A DNA stretch of 64,000 nucleotides from Pseudobutyrivibrio sp. OR37 (GTDB taxonomy: Bacteria > Bacillota > Clostridia > Lachnospirales > Lachnospiraceae), in assembly GCF_900113655.1 (NCBI RefSeq), contig NZ_FOQF01000013.1, forward strand, positions 1 through 64,000, in the 5' to 3' direction. Below are positions 34,669 through 43,236 of this stretch, piece after piece. The translations under genes and the position numbers were made by a program. The stretch's first letter is position 1, and the number at the start of each line of letters is the position of its first letter. Below the pieces are notes generated by a model that had not been told where the DNA came from, searched no databases, and saw only the letters and a program-made list of their open reading frames with translations.

Positions 34669-35775
34669 TCAAACTCCTAATCTTCTTCCTAGCATTTCTG
34701 CATTAACTGCATACTCCATTGCTGTTTCTTTTGTAATTTTGCCTGCCTGAACAAGCTTGAATAAGCTAGAGTCCATAGAAACCATATCTTCAGTGTCGCT
34801 AGAATAAATAACACCTTCGATTTGTGGCACCTTATTTTCTCTAATCATGTTTCTGATGGCTGGTGTAACTGTCATAACCTCAAATGCAGGCACAAGTGTG
34901 CCATCTACTGTTGGCACCAGCTGCTGAGATACAACCGCCTTTATAACCATAGAAAGCTGTAATGCTATCTGGTGTTGTTGCTCTGATGGAAAAACATCGA
35001 TAATTCTGTCGATGGTGTTTGCTGCGCCAATGGTATGCAATGTAGACAGTATCAAATGACCTGTCTCAGCCGCGGTCATTGCAACGGAAATGGTTTCAGC
35101 ATCACGCATTTCTCCAAGCAAGATAACATCAGGACTCTGTCTAAGTGATGCACGAAGTGCTGTCACATAGTTCTCTGTATCTAAGTGGATTTCTCGCTGT
35201 GACACTATTGATTTGGCGTGTCTGTGAAGGTACTCCACTGGGTCCTCTAATGTAATAATGTGTTTATTATAATTTTTATTTATTTTATCAACGATGCAAG
35301 ACAAAGTGGTAGACTTACCACTTCCTGCAGGACCAGTAACCAGTACTAATCCCTTTGATTCGTTTGACAGCTTGATAACTGACTCTGGAATCATAAGCTC
35401 CTGATAATCAGGCAATGTAAATGTGATTATGCGAATGACTGCCGCATAGGTACCCCTCTGCTTAAAGGCATTCACTCTGAATCTCGATACATCCTTAATA
35501 GCGAATGAAAAATCATCATCGCCATATTCTTTATACTTTGAAATGTCTCTTCCTGCAAGCTCATATATTTGCTCTACCAAGGCCTTGGCATTATCAGGCT
35601 TAACTACGCCATCGTCTGGCTCTGACTTTTCATCATATCCATCCTCCAATTCAGAGCGAGTCAATACCATATCGTTTACTCTAAAAGAAACCTCACGGCC
35701 TGTGATTATGAACATATCTGATGCCTTATATTTTTTAACAGCATCTGTCAAATAGCTTACAATGTTTACACTCAT
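34669..35775 (-). CDS. pilT: PilT-type ATPase
   Basis: The protein has 368 residues when started at the ATG at 35773-35775, with GAGGGG eight bases upstream; a second in-frame start lies 7 codons further up. It is a hexameric pilus motor ATPase: Walker A GPAGSGKSTT, the Asp box ITLEDPVEYLH, Walker B VILLGEMRD and the His box TAAETGHLILSTLHT. These match the retraction-type PilT. The N-terminal domain has an acidic insert (ELEDGYDEKSEPDDG) not usual in PilT. It ends the row of pilus genes and has 13 bases to the small membrane protein upstream. No PilB/GspE assembly ATPase is in the window. Confidence 0.93.
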   Translation of the reverse strand: MSVNIVSYLTDAVKKYKASDMFIITGREVSFRVNDMVLTRSELEDGYDEKSEPDDGVVKPDNAKALVEQIYELAGRDISKYKEYGDDDFSFAIKDVSRFRVNAFKQRGTYAAVIRIITFTLPDYQELMIPESVIKLSNESKGLVLVTGPAGSGKSTTLSCIVDKINKNYNKHIITLEDPVEYLHRHAKSIVSQREIHLDTENYVTALRASLRQSPDVILLGEMRDAETISVAMTAAETGHLILSTLHTIGAANTIDRIIDVFPSEQQHQIALQLSMVIKAVVSQQLVPTVDGTLVPAFEVMTVTPAIRNMIRENKVPQIEGVIYSSDTEDMVSMDSSLFKLVQAGKITKETAMEYAVNAEMLGRRLGV

Positions 35776-35788
35776 ACTCAAATCCCCT

Positions 35789-36151
35789 CTAATCATCTAT
35801 TGTTATGACAGGTTGTGAACTTTCTGCCTCCCAATTAGATGAGTTATCCACAGTGAATCTAACAATTTCACCTTTATCCACCTTGACATTTAACACCTGA
35901 TTTTCATTAATATCAACTGTAAATTCCTGATCAGCCCAATTAGAGGCCGCTATTTTCTCGTAGGCTTCGTTAGAAGCTGCGTAATATTCATCAGTGTGTT
36001 CCTTAAGCTTTTGGCTTAAATTGTAGTTATTATGACTGGAGGATATGGCAAGCGCCGCTATAACCGCAAACGCCATACTAATCAAAATAACCACCATCAG
36101 AGATGTTCCAATATTTATTATTGTCCTGCTTTCACGTTTCTTTTGCTCCAT
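35789..36151 (-). CDS. Small single-pass protein of the pilus-like operon
   Basis: This 120-residue protein has a basic start, one membrane segment (about 12-35) followed by a polar outside domain with strands (FTVDINENQVLNVKVDKGEIVRFTVD). Its layout is that of a pseudopilin, a short positive N-terminus then a hydrophobic helix, but no clear prepilin-peptidase site (G followed by Glu at +5) is present. It lies between PilT and another pseudopilin-like gene. The family is not recognised; a role as minor pilin or accessory membrane protein is inference. Confidence 0.65.
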   Translation of the reverse strand: MEQKKRESRTIINIGTSLMVVILISMAFAVIAALAISSSHNNYNLSQKLKEHTDEYYAASNEAYEKIAASNWADQEFTVDINENQVLNVKVDKGEIVRFTVDNSSNWEAESSQPVITIDD

Positions 36152-36159
36152 GGATTCAC

Positions 36160-36543
36160 CTATTTAAGTGCCTTTTCCACCTCAAGTGCGTATATTTCCT
36201 CGTCAGTAATAGTTGATACTACCACATGCATACTCTGGCAATCGCCCCTTTTATCTGGCTCTACCACTATACTTGTAACCTTATAGGAGGCCTTATCGTC
36301 GCTCACCTCATTCCAATTTTCATCAAAATAATAGGTATCACCCTTGTAATTATAGGTGGCAAGATATTCCTCTGCAGCATTAGTGGCAAGATTAACAGCC
36401 TCAGTCAATTCCTTGGCTTGCCCACTTTTAGCATAGCTTCCAGCAAAGCACTGGACGCAAACAGCTGAAACTATAATAAAGAAAAAAATCGAAAACATCA
36501 GCTCAGTCATGAAGATTCTAGAGCCATTATTCCTGTTTTTCAT
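36160..36543 (-). CDS. Pseudopilin-like protein
   Basis: This 127-residue protein begins MKNRNNGSRIFMTELMFSI and continues as a long hydrophobic helix (to about residue 34), then an outside domain with KSGQAKELTEAVNLATNAAEEYL, typical of minor pilins, and a beta-rich end. The FMTEL segment resembles the FTLIEL cleavage region of prepilins with its Glu, though the preceding residue is not Gly. Its start overlaps the end of the DUF4860 gene by 17 bases and has GGAGG upstream. A minor (pseudo)pilin is the best call. Confidence 0.7.
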   Translation of the reverse strand: MKNRNNGSRIFMTELMFSIFFFIIVSAVCVQCFAGSYAKSGQAKELTEAVNLATNAAEEYLATYNYKGDTYYFDENWNEVSDDKASYKVTSIVVEPDKRGDCQSMHVVVSTITDEEIYALEVEKALK

Positions 36544-37021
36544 CTGGCACCTCCACCGACTTCAGTCCGATAGTGACAGGTATTGCATTCCCTGATGTAT
36601 CCTCAATGTTGATTTCTATCTTATCATCATCAGAACTTAGCTTCATATTGTTTATCTTTAGAATTTTGTTACCAAAATCTGCTGTAGCCTCCGAGCCTTC
36701 CTTGGCCGTAAGCTCCATTAAATAGCCATCATATTCATATATATAAAGGCTTACCCCATCTGCCTCTGCAAGCTTCAGACATGCTTTGCCATCGATGGTG
36801 TCAATAGTGATTGCACCTGCCTCATCATGAGCCCTCGCCTGCTCCCTGATATAAGAGGTTGCAACCCTGAGATTTCCGTTTTCTTCATTTGCGTATACTA
36901 CGGATTTATAGGAATTTACAGCCATCAAAAGAACACTCACTCCGGAAAAAGTGAATATCAAAAACAATACCATCAAAAACACGATATCTATATTGTGTCT
37001 TCTTAGCTGGTTCTTTTTCAA
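36527..37021 (-). CDS. DUF4860 family protein
   Basis: This 164-residue protein starts at TTG with AAAGGAG five bases upstream. It has a short positive N-terminus, a membrane helix (about 11-33), an outside helix and a beta-rich domain with ICLKLAEADGVSLYIYEYDGYL-like strands (SLYIYEYDGYLMELT). I recognise it as DUF4860, found in Firmicutes next to type II secretion F-type and pilin-like genes. It is pseudopilin-like in layout, again without a clear peptidase site. Function unknown. Confidence 0.75.
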   Translation of the reverse strand: MKKNQLRRHNIDIVFLMVLFLIFTFSGVSVLLMAVNSYKSVVYANEENGNLRVATSYIREQARAHDEAGAITIDTIDGKACLKLAEADGVSLYIYEYDGYLMELTAKEGSEATADFGNKILKINNMKLSSDDDKIEINIEDTSGNAIPVTIGLKSVEVPDEKQE

Positions 37022-37041
37022 GGCTGCTCCTTTCCGATATA

Positions 37042-37395
37042 CTATCTATCCAAATTGATTATACTGACCTCTGGGCGCATATTACTTCCATAGATTACAT
37101 AATCAACTCTAAACTGCTCTTCATCATATATAATGCCGTAGTGCTCCTTCAGATAATCAAAGCTCTGTGGGTATCTTCCCTCTGTCACGTAGCACTGCAC
37201 AATAGCCCTGTCTATGGCATCTGAAAGACTCTGCTGCTGTTCCTTGGCGGAACCCTTTGTAGTCTGACTTACCACAAACAAAAATATAACGAAGATTATG
37301 ATAAATATCACAACCGATATAATGGTGCTTTCCACACCATATTTCTTTCTAATTTCATGAATGCCATCAAGGCTTCCAAATCTGGTTCTTCCCAT
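37042..37395 (-). CDS. Pilin-like membrane protein
   Basis: This 117-residue protein has a 26-residue cytoplasmic start, a membrane helix (about 24-46) and an outside part of the form SDAIDRAIVQCYVTEGRYPQSFDYLKEHYGI, which closely recalls the helix-then-YP turn of ComGC/GspG-type pilins. It ends with strands (FRVDYVIYGSNMRPEVSII). It lacks a canonical G-xxxx-E site, so processing is uncertain. It starts one base after the PilC stop. It may be the main subunit of this system, by its resemblance and its place next to PilC. Confidence 0.7.
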   Translation of the reverse strand: MGRTRFGSLDGIHEIRKKYGVESTIISVVIFIIIFVIFLFVVSQTTKGSAKEQQQSLSDAIDRAIVQCYVTEGRYPQSFDYLKEHYGIIYDEEQFRVDYVIYGSNMRPEVSIINLDR

Positions 37396-37396
37396 A

Positions 37397-38449
37397 TTAA
37401 ATCATCCCCGACATAATGTTAAGAAGTGGCAACATTACTGAAAGTAAAATGATACCAACGATTACAGAAAGAATTATTACAAGAGTAGGCTCAACCACTG
37501 CGATGAAATCGTTTATCTCATCATCAGCCTCCTCCTGATAGGTGCTGGCTACCTTCTCTAGAACTGTTTCCATATTTCCAGTTTTAGCTCCAAGAATAGC
37601 CATTCTTCCATATAATCCACCAAATATACCTGATAGCGAAAAGGCCTTTCCTATATCCATTGATTCAGCAAAGGCATCCTTGCACTTTTCAATCTTTGTC
37701 TCAAATTCTGGGGCGTCCACGATTCTTCCACTTACATCAAGCGCCTGCATTACATCCATACCACTTGATAAAGTCATTGCCATGGCAGATGCAAATCTGC
37801 TGGTAGAAATCTTTGAATGAATTGATTTGAAGCGACGGCTTCTGTACAAAAGAGTAATTCTTCTGCTCTTGCCCCATTCGCTCTTATTAAGTGCGATTAC
37901 ATATATAATCACTGCGAGAAGTATGATAAGAAGCAGCACCCCATGTGCCTTCATAAACAATCCCACAGCTAAAAAGCCTCCAGACAGACCATCCATGGTA
38001 CCGCCAAGCTGCTTAAATACTCTGTTAAATACTGGCATGATTTCTGTAACCAGCACAATGATAATCACAAGCATCATCACCACCATCATAAGAGGATAGG
38101 TTACAGCGCTGCGTATTGCATTGCTGATAGCCATTTCTCTTGAATAATGAGCGGCCAGATTAGTAAGCACTGTATCCATCTTACCTGTGGTTTCTCCCAT
38201 TTTTACCATCTCTACAAAATAATCTGGAAAAACCTCCACCTGCTCGATAGCCCTTGAAAGAGAACCTGTTTCTCCTACAATCTGCTCCATCTGTGTGAGA
38301 AGCTCTTTCTCCTCTCCACCCTGGGACTCATCCAGCATCATAGTGATTGCCTGTATTGATGAAACACCACTGCTAATCATCATTCCCATTTCGTCCGAGA
38401 ATGCGTATAACTCCTCTGAAGTTAGCTTTTTTCTAATATTTTCACCCAT
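37397..38449 (-). CDS. pilC: PilC/GspF-type inner membrane platform protein
   Basis: This 350-residue protein is a type II secretion F/PilC family member: two related cytoplasmic helical domains (about 12-125 and 205-325), each with a GMMISSGVSSIQAI- or ALAMTLSSG-like motif (here SAMAMTLSSGMDVMQAL), and membrane segments near 118-140, 165-188 and 325-348. This protein anchors the ATPases and pilins in the membrane. It follows the transglutaminase gene by 10 bases. The length is a little below the usual 400. Confidence 0.93.
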   Translation of the reverse strand: MGENIRKKLTSEELYAFSDEMGMMISSGVSSIQAITMMLDESQGGEEKELLTQMEQIVGETGSLSRAIEQVEVFPDYFVEMVKMGETTGKMDTVLTNLAAHYSREMAISNAIRSAVTYPLMMVVMMLVIIIVLVTEIMPVFNRVFKQLGGTMDGLSGGFLAVGLFMKAHGVLLLIILLAVIIYVIALNKSEWGKSRRITLLYRSRRFKSIHSKISTSRFASAMAMTLSSGMDVMQALDVSGRIVDAPEFETKIEKCKDAFAESMDIGKAFSLSGIFGGLYGRMAILGAKTGNMETVLEKVASTYQEEADDEINDFIAVVEPTLVIILSVIVGIILLSVMLPLLNIMSGMI

Positions 38450-38459
38450 AATAACACCC

Positions 38460-39425
38460 TTAATATTTATATTTCAGTTGATAGTATGTATCATCTTCCC
38501 TATATTTCTTAACTGTGCTGTTACTTGCATAAGATCCAAGTGTGGGATCCATCAGCGTCCATTCCTTACCATCAAACTGGATAATCTTGTCTATCCAGCC
38601 AGTCTCTTTAGTGTATACCGAAATCCATGCATGATATTCCGTTCCCGCATAGCCGATTTCCAGTCTGGTAGGAATCCCCTGTGACCTAAGCATGGCTCCC
38701 ATAAGGGATGCATAGTCAAAACATATTCCCTTGCCTGTTGCCAAGGTTTCATCAACCGTAGGAATGTAGCCCGACTGCACTGTTTCGGCCTTGTCGTAGT
38801 CGTAGGTTACATTCTTGGTGATGTAATGATAGACGTTCTGAACCACCTCAATATCAGTGTTGGCTCCCGCCGCCAGCTCCTGTCCCTTCTGCACCGCCTT
38901 TGAGTTGATATTAAAATCAACATAAGCATTTGGATACAGGAACATGCTATATTCATCTTTTAGGGTTACGTTCACTGACTGAGTAAATGCTGCTGCATAC
39001 TGGTCATCATGTAGGTTCTCGTACACGCCGATTTTGTAGGTTCCACTACCTTCTGATAGAGGGTAAACATCGTACTGCCCGTCCAAATCCATCAGGTAGT
39101 TGTAGGTGTTTCCTGCTGGCGTTTCAATAAGCATTCTTACCTTAGCTGCGCTTCCTGTGTATTTCACCATCACGTATCCATCTTTGGCATTGCTGGAATC
39201 AATGGATGCATCACTGTTGCCGTGCACATCCACTCCCGAGGCCTCTGGCACCAATACTTGGATACCATTGCCTCGCTTGCCGCTTGATTCCTTAGCCACC
39301 GCCTCATTGGATGCAGATTCCGTGACAGTTTGGCCATTAATCTTTGCTGCCACGTCATTATCCTGACAAGAAGTCACACTAAGACTCAGAACAATCAGTG
39401 AAAGCAAATAGTGTAATCTTCTCAT
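38460..39425 (-). CDS. Transglutaminase-like lipoprotein
   Basis: This 321-residue protein has a lipoprotein signal, with TSC placing the lipidated Cys at residue 20. Residues 60-165 form a beta-rich region, and residues 190-300 a transglutaminase-like (papain-type) domain with the triad Cys235 (GICFDYAS), His265 (EYHAWI) and Asp293 (LMDPT). Such domains act as proteases, peptidoglycan-linked amidases or cross-linking enzymes. Here it sits at the head of the pilus-like operon, so it may process or attach pilin-like proteins outside the cell; this is inference. No known pilus system contains such a protein to my knowledge. Confidence 0.85.
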   Translation of the reverse strand: MRRLHYLLSLIVLSLSVTSCQDNDVAAKINGQTVTESASNEAVAKESSGKRGNGIQVLVPEASGVDVHGNSDASIDSSNAKDGYVMVKYTGSAAKVRMLIETPAGNTYNYLMDLDGQYDVYPLSEGSGTYKIGVYENLHDDQYAAAFTQSVNVTLKDEYSMFLYPNAYVDFNINSKAVQKGQELAAGANTDIEVVQNVYHYITKNVTYDYDKAETVQSGYIPTVDETLATGKGICFDYASLMGAMLRSQGIPTRLEIGYAGTEYHAWISVYTKETGWIDKIIQFDGKEWTLMDPTLGSYASNSTVKKYREDDTYYQLKYKY

Positions 39426-39450
39426 TTGCTTCCTCCGCTCACTGCCCGTT

Positions 39451-39870
39451 TTATTTATTTAATATTCTAACAAGCTCCACTTCGCTGTTAAAGCTATATT
39501 CCTTATCTTCTGATTTACTGTAAATCATTCCCTGCCAGGTAGCGTTATCTCTACCTGTAACCATAATGATATAAGCCTTTCTCTTGCATAAATCCAAAAG
39601 CTTTTCTGTGTCAAAAAGCTTTTCCTTTGGATCAATATCTACAAGCTTAAGTGTAGGTAAGGTCTTTTTGAAGGATCTATACTTAATCTTCTGAGCAGGA
39701 TATTCCAATGCGTCCAAAAAAGAATTAACTATATTAAAGAAATCATCTACATCATTAAATTCTTCTGGCTCATTTTCGTAGCAATTGTAAAGCTCTCCCT
39801 TAAAGCCTTCATTCTTAAGAGTAATACCTACACAATTGTGCATTCTTTTCATTCTATCTGAAATTGCCAT
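39451..39870 (-). CDS. Unknown cytoplasmic protein coupled to the BTAD regulator
   Basis: This 139-residue protein has no signal or membrane segment. It has a Cys/Tyr-containing start (CVGITLKNEGFKGELYNCYE), a helix-rich middle and a C-terminal strand pair (AYIIMVTGRDNATWQGMIYSKSEDKEYSF). Its ATG overlaps the stop of the BTAD-type regulator (TAATG), so the two are made together. I do not recognise the family. A role as partner of the regulator is suggested only by the tight coupling. Confidence 0.75.
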   Translation of the reverse strand: MAISDRMKRMHNCVGITLKNEGFKGELYNCYENEPEEFNDVDDFFNIVNSFLDALEYPAQKIKYRSFKKTLPTLKLVDIDPKEKLFDTEKLLDLCKRKAYIIMVTGRDNATWQGMIYSKSEDKEYSFNSEVELVRILNK

Positions 39871-41117
39871 TATTCCTCACCTCTTACAATATCCTGCAGC
39901 TCATCGGTGTCGTTGTCTGTGCCTGCACTTGCAAGATTAACAGGCGCCAAATGATACTTAATGTATCTCTTTCTTGATTCCTTGCTAAGATTTTCGTTGA
40001 TTCGTGTCTGAACCAATACACAATCCTCCTGAGTGATATCAAGAAGGAGTACTACAAACTGATTATTGCTGTATCTGGCATACATATCGCCACCTCTTGC
40101 AGAAGTGCGGATTGCTTCAGATAGTTCGTCAGCAAGAGTATCTAATCTGTCTGACTCGTTAAGAGCAAAGCCCTTGCCATCAGTGATTGTGCAAAGCATA
40201 AGCCATGCAGCCTGTCCTGAACGGCGAATAACTCTCTTTATATATCTGTAGCTTTCAACAAATACAGGGTATGTGCAGTAGAAGGCGCCCTCGATATCTT
40301 CCTTTGAAGTATCAAGGTTCTTCTTAACCTCGCTAATCATATCTGTATTATTCTTAACCTGCTCGCCAAGTTTCTCAAGCTGCTCTGCCATACTTGCAGA
40401 TACAGATACACCAAGCTCCTCAAACATAAGAGTCTCTGTATCTTCATAAAGCTTAAGAGCATCTTTTGTGTTACCCTCTTCGATGAGAGCCTCCATTTCG
40501 TATGTCTGCCATCCATCATAAGGATAAATCTTGTTAGCCTTATGGCTGAGCTTGTACATATCTGCATAATCCTTCTGTACCTTGTACATTTCAAGGAGCT
40601 GCTTTAAGCATCTGTCGAAAAGCTTCTTTAATCTAACCTGTGTGGTAACAACCCACTCGTACCCACTAAGTGTAGGTAGGAAATCACCGTTGTAAAGCTC
40701 TAGAGCTTCCTCTAAAAGCTTCTGCTGCTCGCTAACATCCTCTGCGCTAAGAGCCTTCTTGGCAGTCTCTTCGAAAAGTACAGCATCACACTCAACCTTT
40801 ACATTAGGATTAATTCGATAAGTACCTCTTTTAATATATACGTAATCCTCATCTGGGATTCCGATACTAAGAAGTGCCTTTCTAAGTCTAAACACGATAG
40901 CTCTAAGGCTGTTTGACTCATCAGCTATTTCCTCGTTGTGGAACAAATTATAGATAACCTGATCTCTTGCTATTCCATTCTGATGATAAAGTAACATCTG
41001 GAATAGCTGATTAACCTTTGTTGTGTTATTTCTTTCTAAGACGATAGGTACATCCTTACAAGAAATATCCACGGTTCCTAAAAAATTAGCTTTAAAAATT
41101 ACATTTGGTTCGTACAT
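39870..41117 (-). CDS. BTAD-type (SARP-like) regulator with GGDEF-like C-terminus
   Basis: This 415-residue protein has an OmpR-type winged helix (about 1-105), a helical BTAD domain with tetratricopeptide-like pairs (about 110-260; LYNGDFLP followed by Y.W), and a C-terminal domain from about 275 that looks like a GGDEF fold: ARYSNNQFVVLLLDI sits where SRYGGDEF would be, so the catalytic residues are missing. SARP-like proteins are activators. It is the first gene of the unit that continues through the transglutaminase and pilus-like genes to SulP, with gaps of 25 bases or less. It probably controls that unit; a nucleotide or c-di-GMP signal for the degenerate domain is speculative. Confidence 0.85.
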   Translation of the reverse strand: MYEPNVIFKANFLGTVDISCKDVPIVLERNNTTKVNQLFQMLLYHQNGIARDQVIYNLFHNEEIADESNSLRAIVFRLRKALLSIGIPDEDYVYIKRGTYRINPNVKVECDAVLFEETAKKALSAEDVSEQQKLLEEALELYNGDFLPTLSGYEWVVTTQVRLKKLFDRCLKQLLEMYKVQKDYADMYKLSHKANKIYPYDGWQTYEMEALIEEGNTKDALKLYEDTETLMFEELGVSVSASMAEQLEKLGEQVKNNTDMISEVKKNLDTSKEDIEGAFYCTYPVFVESYRYIKRVIRRSGQAAWLMLCTITDGKGFALNESDRLDTLADELSEAIRTSARGGDMYARYSNNQFVVLLLDITQEDCVLVQTRINENLSKESRKRYIKYHLAPVNLASAGTDNDTDELQDIVRGEE

Positions 41118-41216
41118 GGCTCTCCCTTTTTCTCTATTAATTATTTTATATAATATAGTTCAATATCATTACATTTTTTAGTATAGAATAACAAAACGTT
41201 ATTGTAAATAACTAAA

Positions 41217-41249
41217 TTAAAAAATAGCCTGCATAGAATCTATGCAGGC
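41217..41249 (-). terminator. Terminator of the glg-spoVG-pth operon
   Basis: On the minus strand GCCTGCATAG and CTATGCAGGC form a perfect 10-bp stem around 3 bases, followed by TATTTTTT. It lies just after the pth stop. Confidence 0.93.
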
Positions 41250-41255
41250 CACTTT

Positions 41256-41831
41256 CTAATCAATTTTTTCTTTTACATTGTATTTATTCATTGCAGCATC
41301 CATGTCTCCTTCAAGGAACATCTCTACCGCTCCGATTACCTTGTCAAATGATGCATCTACCTTTTCACGGTCCTCGGCATTATAGCGACCCAAAACATGA
41401 GCTACCATATCACCGTTTTCGCACTCTCCTACTCCCACTCTGATTCTTGGGAATACGTTGCTATCTAGTCTCGCAATAATATTTTTAAGACCATTATGAC
41501 CACCAGCAGAGCCCTTCTTTCTTACTCTGATGTTACCTGTTGACAGAGATACATCATCTGAAATGATGACTAGCTCTGTCTCTGGATCCACATCATAGTA
41601 ATCAACAAGTGGCTGTACGCATTCACCGCTAAGGTTCATATAGGTCATAGGCTTCGCCAAAATTACTTTATGGCCATTTATTATGCCCTTTCCAACAATG
41701 CCCTTTTGTTCTTTTTGATTCACATCAATTCCAAAATGCTTTGAAAGGGCGTCTATCGCCTCAAACCCAACGTTATGTCGGGTTCCTTCATACTTTCTTT
41801 CTGGATTACCTAGACCAACTATTAAATACAT
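41256..41831 (-). CDS. pth: Peptidyl-tRNA hydrolase
   Basis: This 191-residue enzyme releases peptides from prematurely dropped peptidyl-tRNA. It has GLGNPERKYEGTRHNVGF with the catalytic His20, the KPMTYMNLSG stretch, and ISDDVSLSTGNIRVRKKGSAGGHNGLKNI with the catalytic Asp. Length is normal. It lies 6 bases after spoVG and ends the operon, with a strong terminator next. Confidence 0.96.
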   Translation of the reverse strand: MYLIVGLGNPERKYEGTRHNVGFEAIDALSKHFGIDVNQKEQKGIVGKGIINGHKVILAKPMTYMNLSGECVQPLVDYYDVDPETELVIISDDVSLSTGNIRVRKKGSAGGHNGLKNIIARLDSNVFPRIRVGVGECENGDMVAHVLGRYNAEDREKVDASFDKVIGAVEMFLEGDMDAAMNKYNVKEKID

Positions 41832-41837
41832 AAAACT

Positions 41838-42098
41838 TTACTCTGGGAACTCTTCCTTGTACTTGTTAAGAATCATTGTCTGCATCTGCTCTCTTGTTGT
41901 TGAACGGATTGGATGAGCAATGTCCTTGTAACCACCTTCAGAACCACGTCTTGAAGGCATTGCTATAAATAGTCCCTTATCTCCTTCAATAATCTTGATG
42001 TCGTGAATTACAAACTCCTCGTCGATTGTTACAGAAACAACCGCTTTCATCTTGCCTTCCTTCTCAATCTTGCGAATTCTAATGTCTGTAATTTGCAT
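41838..42098 (-). CDS. spoVG: SpoVG family RNA/DNA-binding regulator
   Basis: The protein has 86 residues when started at the ATG at 42096-42098, with GGGAGG upstream. It has [11 protein letters not shown] at the start, [19 protein letters not shown], and [10 protein letters not shown]. SpoVG is a small regulator that binds nucleic acid and influences septation, sporulation and envelope genes in Firmicutes. In many genomes spoVG precedes glmU; here it lies between glgD and pth, only 4 and 6 bases away. Confidence 0.95.
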   Translation of the reverse strand: MQITDIRIRKIEKEGKMKAVVSVTIDEEFVIHDIKIIEGDKGLFIAMPSRRGSEGGYKDIAHPIRSTTREQMQTMILNKYKEEFPE

Positions 42099-42102
42099 TT
42101 TG

Positions 42103-43236
42103 TTATACCTCCCCAACTGGCATATCATATCTGTTTTTGTTACCGGTTACGATGCGGATACCATTCTCCCCAATATATGTTGATCCGCTGAGCAATGTCT
42201 CATGGCTTTCAACAATACAATTCTCTACATGTACGTTATCACCAATGTATGCTCCATTTAAAATGACGCAGTTTTTAACAACTGAATTGTTTCCTACAAA
42301 CGCCTTTTTAAATAGTACAGAATTCTCTACTGTGCTGTTTATAATGCAACCACCAGCAACAAGTGAATTTGTGACCTTAGAACCTGTATTAAATTTAGCA
42401 GGTGGCAGGTCGTGAGTCTTGGAAAATACGCCAGGCTCGGTATGGAAGAAGCTATCTCTAACATCCTTTCTAAGGAAATCCATGTTAGCTTTGAAATAGC
42501 TATCTACGTCTGCAAGATTAGCCCAATAACCTTCCATCTTGTAGCCGTAAATCTTCTTCATGTTTTTATATCTAATGAGAATATCTGTTACAAAGTTGTA
42601 TCTGCCCTCTCTATTGCATTCCTCCAACAAATCGATAAGAGCTCTTCTGCGGATGACATAGACACCTGCTGAAACGATATCTGAATTTGCAACCATTGGC
42701 TTCTCTTCAAATTCAACGATTCTGCCGTCTCTATCCATCTCTACTACACCGTAGCGGTTGATGTCGTCTCCCTCAGGAAGCTTTGCACATACTACTGTGA
42801 TATCAGCCTGCTTTTTGATGTGATAATCTAAAACTTTATTGAAATCCAGCTTGTAAACACAATCACCACTTGCGATTATAACATAAGGTTCGTGTCTCTT
42901 CTTCAAGAAATCAATATTTTGCCAAATGGCATCGGCAGTACCTCTGTACCACCAGCTATTATTAGTAGTAACTGTTGGTGTGAAAAGGAAGAGACCTCCC
43001 TGCTTTCTACCAAAGTTCCACCATTTTGATGAGTTAAGATGCTCGTTCAATGAGCGTGCGTTGTACTGTGAAAGTACTGCTACTGTCTGGATGTGTGAAT
43101 TTGTCATGTTTGAAAGAACAAAATCGATACATCTGTAGCTTCCGCCCACTGGCATCGCTGCAATAGCGCGCTTTTCTGTAAGCTGCTGCATTCTGCTTGA
43201 GTTACCACCTGCTAGTATAATTCCTAATGCTTTCAT
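42103..43236 (-). CDS. glgD: Glucose-1-phosphate adenylyltransferase subunit GlgD
   Basis: This 377-residue protein has a nucleotidyltransferase start ([13 protein letters not shown]), [13 protein letters not shown], and a C-terminal left-handed beta-helix with repeated I/V-N/E-N turns ([16 protein letters not shown]). It differs from GlgC by the shorter beta-helix and altered active site, as is normal for GlgD, which pairs with GlgC to make ADP-glucose for glycogen in Firmicutes. Its ATG overlaps the glgC stop by 4 bases. Confidence 0.95.
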   Translation of the reverse strand: MKALGIILAGGNSSRMQQLTEKRAIAAMPVGGSYRCIDFVLSNMTNSHIQTVAVLSQYNARSLNEHLNSSKWWNFGRKQGGLFLFTPTVTTNNSWWYRGTADAIWQNIDFLKKRHEPYVIIASGDCVYKLDFNKVLDYHIKKQADITVVCAKLPEGDDINRYGVVEMDRDGRIVEFEEKPMVANSDIVSAGVYVIRRRALIDLLEECNREGRYNFVTDILIRYKNMKKIYGYKMEGYWANLADVDSYFKANMDFLRKDVRDSFFHTEPGVFSKTHDLPPAKFNTGSKVTNSLVAGGCIINSTVENSVLFKKAFVGNNSVVKNCVILNGAYIGDNVHVENCIVESHETLLSGSTYIGENGIRIVTGNKNRYDMPVGEV

